From assembly GCA_003537575.1 (NCBI GenBank), contig DPRS01000056.1:1-25566 (forward strand): a stretch of 25,566 nucleotides of DNA, read 5' to 3'. Position numbers and translations under genes: made by a program. A model generated the notes under the pieces. The model worked only from the letters and a program-made list of their open reading frames with translations. It searched no databases and was not told where the DNA came from. This DNA comes from Oxalobacteraceae bacterium (GTDB taxonomy: Bacteria; Pseudomonadota; Gammaproteobacteria; Burkholderiales; Burkholderiaceae_D). Shown one piece after another: positions 21,639 to 25,566 of the stretch (within the stretch, counting starts at the first letter, position 1; every line of letters starts with the position of its first letter).

Positions 21639-23045
21639 ATGAAATCCAACATTTTTCACAAGACCATTGTGGCGGCGGCTCTGGGCGTTGCCTTCATCGC
21701 GCCGGTTCATGCAGCGCCGAACCCGCACCAGCACCAGCAGGCCAGCGCGGTCAAATACCGGCCTGACGTCACCTTTACGCTGCGTACCGATATCGCCGAC
21801 GGCAAGCTGGTTTTCATCGGTGAAACCGGCGCCATCAAGGGCAAGGTCAATCCGCAGCTGAATGTCGCCGAAGGCGCAGTGGTGCAGATCAACCTGGTCA
21901 ATGGCGACGGCGCCATCCACGATATCTCGGTGAAGGATTTCGACGCCAAGTCGGATCAGGTGACTGCCAAGGGCGCCAGCACCACGATCGTGTTCCGCGC
22001 CAACAAGAAAGGCGAATTCACCTATATCTGCACGCTGCCCGGCCACGTCGCGGCCGGCATGATCGGCAAGATCGTGGTCGGCGATGTCCAGAAGGCGCAG
22101 GCGCCGAAGGCAGCCGAAGTGTCGCAGAACCCGCTGAACGTGGGGCAGGCGGTCGGCAAGCGCGGACCGCAGAAGCTGACCGTCAACCTGGAGACGACCG
22201 AAGTGGTCGGCCAGCTGATGGATGGCTCCACCTACAAGTACTGGACCTTCAACAACAAGGTGCCGGGCCCGTTCCTGCGCGTGCGTGTCGGCGACACGGT
22301 GACCGTCAACATGGCTAACGCCAAGGACAGCAAGATGATCCACTCGGTGGACTTCCACGCCGTCACCGGCCCTGGCGGCGGCGCGGCAGTGACCCAGGCG
22401 GCGCCGGGCACGGAAAAGAGCTTCACCTTCAAGGCCATCAATCCGGGCTTGTACGTCTACCACTGCGCCACGCCGATGGTGGCCCAGCACATCTCCAACG
22501 GCATGTACGGCATGATCCTGGTCGAGCCGGAAGGCGGGTTACCGATGGTGGACCGCGAGTTCTACGTCATGCAGGGCGAGCTGTACACTGCCCAGCGCCA
22601 TGGCACGGCCGGGGAAAACGAGTTTTCGCTGGAGAAGCTGCTGGATGAAAAACCCGAGCACATGACCTTCAACGGTACCCACGATGCGCTCACCAAGACG
22701 CACCGGATGGAAGCCAAGGTCGGCGAGACCGTGCGCATCTTCTTCGGCGTCGGCGGCCCCAACGCGACTTCGAGCTTCCACGTGATCGGTGAAGTGTTCG
22801 ACCGCGTCTACAACCTGGGCGACCTCACTTCACCGCCGCTGCAGAACGTGCAGACCACGAGCGTGCCGCCGGGCGGCGCCACCATGGTGGAATTCAAGGT
22901 CGAGGTGCCGGGGCGCTACATCTTGGTCGACCATGCGCTGTCGCGCCTGGAAAAGGGGCTGGCCGGCATCCTGCACGTCACCGGCCCAGAAAATCCGGAA
23001 ATCTTCCATTCGGCCACCAAGGCCGATCCGAACTCGGGCCACTAA
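21639..23045 (+). CDS. nirK: Copper nitrite reductase with N-terminal cupredoxin domain
   Basis: A 468-residue periplasmic enzyme that reduces nitrite to NO. Residues 1-25 are a signal peptide (PVHA-A). Unlike two-domain NirK, an extra cupredoxin domain (about 43-150) comes first, with a full type 1 copper set: His94, Cys131, His136, Met141. The core (about 178-455) has type 1 ligands His235, Cys276, His284, Met289, type 2 ligands His240, His275, His432, and catalytic Asp238 and His381. The extra domain resembles the N-terminal fusion of Hyphomicrobium NirK. ATG 21639 is chosen for AAGGA at 7 nt and the signal peptide; the frame is open from a GTG at 21567. No nirV follows. Expression is probably under the FNR/DNR-type box upstream. 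Confidence 0.96.
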   Translation: MKSNIFHKTIVAAALGVAFIAPVHAAPNPHQHQQASAVKYRPDVTFTLRTDIADGKLVFIGETGAIKGKVNPQLNVAEGAVVQINLVNGDGAIHDISVKDFDAKSDQVTAKGASTTIVFRANKKGEFTYICTLPGHVAAGMIGKIVVGDVQKAQAPKAAEVSQNPLNVGQAVGKRGPQKLTVNLETTEVVGQLMDGSTYKYWTFNNKVPGPFLRVRVGDTVTVNMANAKDSKMIHSVDFHAVTGPGGGAAVTQAAPGTEKSFTFKAINPGLYVYHCATPMVAQHISNGMYGMILVEPEGGLPMVDREFYVMQGELYTAQRHGTAGENEFSLEKLLDEKPEHMTFNGTHDALTKTHRMEAKVGETVRIFFGVGGPNATSSFHVIGEVFDRVYNLGDLTSPPLQNVQTTSVPPGGATMVEFKVEVPGRYILVDHALSRLEKGLAGILHVTGPENPEIFHSATKADPNSGH

Positions 23046-23051
23046 AACCGT

Positions 23052-23093
23052 CGGCGCCACGTTGCCCGGAAAGTCCCGGGCGGCGTGGCGCCG
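23052..23093. terminator. Strong 18-bp hairpin after nirK
   Basis: Bases 23052-23069 pair without a bulge with 23076-23093 (16 Watson-Crick pairs and two U-G pairs in the + strand RNA), leaving a 6-nt loop. It starts 7 bp after the nirK stop. There is no T run on the plus side; on the minus side CGGTTTTAG follows. It may serve as a nirK terminator or mRNA 3' stabiliser. Confidence 0.5.
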
Positions 23094-23217
23094 CACGCGC
23101 AAGCAATGCCATCATGGCATGCATGGCAAAAGTTCAGCACTGGCCACTGGATGCATCCGAATCCGTGATCGCCAGTCGCGCCAGTCTGTGGCTTTCCACC
23201 ACACCGCCACCGCACCT

Positions 23218-23239
23218 CTGTCACACATCTGACACACAT
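23218..23239 (+). repeat. 11-bp tandem direct repeat upstream of the two-component genes
   Basis: CTGTCACACAT (23218-23228) is followed directly by CTGACACACAT (23229-23239), with one mismatch. Two 11-bp repeats in phase on one face of the helix are the usual form of an OmpR-family response regulator site. They end about 53 bp before the regulator's ATG, so they could mediate autoregulation. Confidence 0.45.
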
Positions 23240-23292
23240 TCACGTTTTGTTCGTAAAATAAGCCTCCTATTCATTCGAGCTGGTGGTTCCCG

Positions 23293-23955
23293 ATGCGATT
23301 GCTGCTGGTTGAAGACGACTCCATGGTAGGCGAGGGGTTGCGCAAGGCGCTGCGCCAGGACGGTTTTACCGTCGACTGGGTGCAGGACGGCCGCGCCGCC
23401 GAACTCGCGGTCAAAAATGGAAATTACGATTTGATGCTGCTTGATCTGGGCTTGCCCAAGAAAGGCGGCCTGGAAGTGCTGACTTCGATCCGGCAGGCCG
23501 GCAACCGCCTGCCCGTCATGGTGCTGACCGCGCGCGACGCGGTATGCGACCGCGTCAAGGGGCTCGACGCCGGCGCCGACGACTACCTGGTCAAGCCTTT
23601 CGATTTTGAAGAGATGGAGGCGCGCATCCGCGCCCTGTTGCGGCGCCAGGCAGGACGCGCCGACACGGTGATCAAGCAGGGCGAACTGACCCTCAATCCG
23701 GCCAGCCGGGAAGTCTGCTTCAAGGGTCAGCCGGTAGCCGTGTCGGGGCGCGAGTATTCGCTGCTGGCGGCTTTTCTCGACCGCCCCGGCGCAGTCTTGT
23801 CGCTGACGCAGCTGGGTGAAAAGATCTACGGCTGGGACGACGATGTCGGCAGCAATACGGTGGAGGTTTACATTCATTCGCTGCGCAAGAAATTCGGCGC
23901 GGATTTCATCAAGAACGTGCGCGGCGTAGGCTACATGGTGCCGCGCCAGGCATGA
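23293..23955 (+). CDS. OmpR-family response regulator (QseB/PmrA-like)
   Basis: A 220-residue DNA-binding response regulator. The receiver domain (1-118) has acidic residues Glu7, Asp8 and Asp9, phosphoacceptor Asp51 (MLLDLGLP), Thr79 (VLTARD) and the conserved Lys in YLVKPFD. The C-terminal winged helix (about 125-218) ends with the typical NTVEVYIHSLRKKFG...VRGVGYM. It is closest in pattern to QseB/PmrA/TctD-like regulators. The stop overlaps the kinase start as ATGA. A tandem 11-bp repeat upstream is a candidate self-binding site. The signal is unknown. Confidence 0.95.
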   Translation: MRLLLVEDDSMVGEGLRKALRQDGFTVDWVQDGRAAELAVKNGNYDLMLLDLGLPKKGGLEVLTSIRQAGNRLPVMVLTARDAVCDRVKGLDAGADDYLVKPFDFEEMEARIRALLRRQAGRADTVIKQGELTLNPASREVCFKGQPVAVSGREYSLLAAFLDRPGAVLSLTQLGEKIYGWDDDVGSNTVEVYIHSLRKKFGADFIKNVRGVGYMVPRQA

Positions 23956-25262
23956 AGTCGATCCGCAATACCCTGCTGGTGTGGCTGCTGGTCGGCGTCA
24001 CCACTGCCATCGGAGTGGCGGCGCTGATGGTCTACGACCGCGCGCGCAAGGAAGCCAACGAACTGTCGGACAAGCAGATGAAGCAGCTGGTGGCGTCGCT
24101 GCCGCAGCCGCCCGGCCCGGTGGCTACCACCCGCACCAACGAAACCAGCCTGCGCGACGATTTTGTCGTGCAGGTATGGGACATGAGCAACGGCTTCCAG
24201 CTTTTTAACTCGCACGGCATCTACACCCTGCCGCTGACCAGAGAGCCTGGGTTCCACGACATCTATGTGGAATCCACCGAATGGCGCATCTACAATATGC
24301 GCCTGGGCGAAACCACGGTGCAGGTGGCGCAGCTGGCCAGCGTCCGTCACGAACTGGCGGCGGCGGTGGCATGGCGCACGGTCGCGCCGCTGATCCTGCT
24401 GCTGCCTTTTCTGGGCGTGCTGATCTGGGTCACGGTCGGACGCAGCCTGGCGGCGGTGCGCAGGGTAGCGGCCCAGGTGGAGTTGCGCGACGCCGACGCG
24501 CTTACCGACGTCACCGACGGCGAACTGCCGCGCGAGATACAGCCGCTCACCCATGCCTTCAACGAGCTGCTGTCGCGGCTACGCATGGCGGCGGCCGCGC
24601 ATGGCGCCTTTATCGCCGATGCCGCGCATGAATTCAAGACGCCGCTGACGGCGCTGAAACTGCAGGCCCAGTTGGTCGAACGCGCGGGCACCGATGAAGA
24701 GCGCCGCCAGGCCCTGGCCGACCTCAAGGGCGGACTGGAGCGCACCAGCCACCTGGTGAATCAGTTGCTGACACATGCCCGCCAGGACCCGGCCGTGCCG
24801 CGCCGCGTCAGCGACCGCGTCGATCTGGCGGCGCTGGCGCGCAGCGTGGCGGCCGATTTCGTGCCGATCGCGGCCGACCGCGGCATCGACCTCGGCATGA
24901 AGGCCGCCGACCCGGCCTCGGCCTGTATTCACGGCAATCCGGAATCCCTGCGCATCATGCTGAACAACCTGGTGGACAACGCCATCCGTTACACGCCCGC
25001 CGGTGGCCTGGTGGATATCACGGTCCGTTCGCGCCCGGGCAGCATCGCCGTGGCGGTCGAGGATACCGGCCCCGGAATTCCGGAACAGGACCTGACACGC
25101 GTGCTGGACCGCTTTTACCGGGTGCCGGGCACTCCTTCGGAGGGCAGCGGACTAGGCTTGGCCATCGTGCGCCAGATCGCCGATGTCCATGGCGCCGAAA
25201 TTCGCTTGCGCAATCGCAAGCGTGGATTGGATGCTGAAATCATTTTTCATACGGCAAATTAA
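23952..25262 (+). CDS. Sensor histidine kinase (QseC-like)
   Basis: A 436-residue inner-membrane kinase. It has two membrane segments (about 8-27 and 143-162) flanking a periplasmic sensor of about 115 residues. A HAMP-like linker follows, then the dimerisation domain with phosphoacceptor His226 (AHEFKTPLTAL; HEFKTP rather than the usual HELRTP) and an ATPase domain with N-box NNLVDNAIRYTP, G1 DTGPGI, F-box DRFYR and G2 GSGLGLAIV. It pairs with the response regulator just upstream (ATGA overlap). The ligand cannot be told from sequence. Confidence 0.95.
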   Translation: MKSIRNTLLVWLLVGVTTAIGVAALMVYDRARKEANELSDKQMKQLVASLPQPPGPVATTRTNETSLRDDFVVQVWDMSNGFQLFNSHGIYTLPLTREPGFHDIYVESTEWRIYNMRLGETTVQVAQLASVRHELAAAVAWRTVAPLILLLPFLGVLIWVTVGRSLAAVRRVAAQVELRDADALTDVTDGELPREIQPLTHAFNELLSRLRMAAAAHGAFIADAAHEFKTPLTALKLQAQLVERAGTDEERRQALADLKGGLERTSHLVNQLLTHARQDPAVPRRVSDRVDLAALARSVAADFVPIAADRGIDLGMKAADPASACIHGNPESLRIMLNNLVDNAIRYTPAGGLVDITVRSRPGSIAVAVEDTGPGIPEQDLTRVLDRFYRVPGTPSEGSGLGLAIVRQIADVHGAEIRLRNRKRGLDAEIIFHTAN

Positions 25263-25466
25263 CCGTTGTTAAATATTCCAGGCTGTTTTCTTTTATACAA
25301 AATTTTAAGTCTGTTTTAAATCTTCGCACCTATGATGGGTTTGCCCCATTCATGTTCCTAGCGGCAACTAAGCCTGCACTGAACATGAGACGCCCGCCAA
25401 TGGCCCCGTGTGGCGAGATGCGGGAATGGACTTGAAATAATAAACATTAATTGATTTGGAGATAGC

Positions 25467-25566
25467 ATGCGCAACACGATGAAAGTCATGACCGCCGCAG
25501 TATGCGGCACCCTCGCATTCGGCATTTCCGCTTCCGCCTCGGCCCAGATTTCCGGCGATACCATCA
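25467..25566 (+). CDS. Secreted protein, N-terminus only (possible ABC solute-binding protein)
   Basis: Only 33 codons are in the window. The start has GGAGA about 5-6 nt upstream. Residues 1-23 form a signal peptide (hydrophobic core, then SASASA-Q), and the mature protein begins QISGDTI. That opening is common in the Leu/Ile/Val-type periplasmic binding proteins of Burkholderiales (typically QISGDxxKIG), so it may be an ABC transporter substrate-binding protein, but too little is present to be sure. Confidence 0.6.
   Translation, partial: MRNTMKVMTAAVCGTLAFGISASASAQISGDTI

Overview
The window looks like the chromosome of a GC-rich, facultatively denitrifying betaproteobacterium, probably of the Oxalobacteraceae/Burkholderiales type. 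The basis is overall protein character, a short-Q-loop (CIO-type) cytochrome bd oxidase, a copper nitrite reductase, a class III ribonucleotide reductase and a QseB/PmrA-like two-component system. This placement is inference. There are no insertion sequences, CRISPR arrays, phage genes or rRNA.

Layout. The window opens in the 3' part of a tRNA-Val(CAC) followed by a hairpin terminator. Then come a small lipoprotein, a divergent LysR/pirin pair, a DUF4142 + amicyanin-like cupredoxin operon, folE (GTP cyclohydrolase I) and, divergent from folE, a patatin-like lipase. Three promoters here share an ECF-sigma-like layout (GGAACGY, 17-nt spacer, TCYAAT), so folE, DUF4142-cupredoxin and the patatin gene may form one envelope/oxidative stress regulon. 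Next are cydAB, a glycine-zipper lipoprotein with a translationally coupled 37-residue peptide, a second patatin (RssA-like), a flavodoxin-fold quinone reductase, a CDF metal transporter, a PDZ lipoprotein with a degenerate M48 peptidase fold, a YihY/BrkB membrane protein, a transglutaminase-like protein and a 65-aa DnaJ-type zinc protein.

From about 15.3 to 23.0 kb lies a low-oxygen / nitrogen-oxide block. It holds a cysteine-cluster-free Crp/Fnr regulator whose recognition helix carries the FNR-type E-x-x-S-R signature, an operon of hemerythrin + DUF2249 + polytopic NnrS/heme-copper-like membrane protein, the anaerobic ribonucleotide reductase operon (nrdD, a separate glycyl-radical-domain ORF, nrdG), and divergent nirK encoding a three-cupredoxin-domain nitrite reductase. 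The nirK promoter has a perfect TTGAT-N4-ATCAA box at the position expected for class II activation. The nrdD promoter has two NrdR-like boxes exactly 31 bp apart. The two promoters share an intergenic region that also holds an unexplained 19-bp direct repeat.

The window ends with an OmpR-family response regulator/histidine kinase pair preceded by an 11-bp tandem repeat, and with the first 33 codons of a secreted protein. The most unusual items are the split nrdD (the glycyl-radical domain lies in frame beyond a single UAA), the shared ECF-like promoter set, the inactive M48/PDZ lipoprotein and the regulatory architecture between nrdD and nirK.
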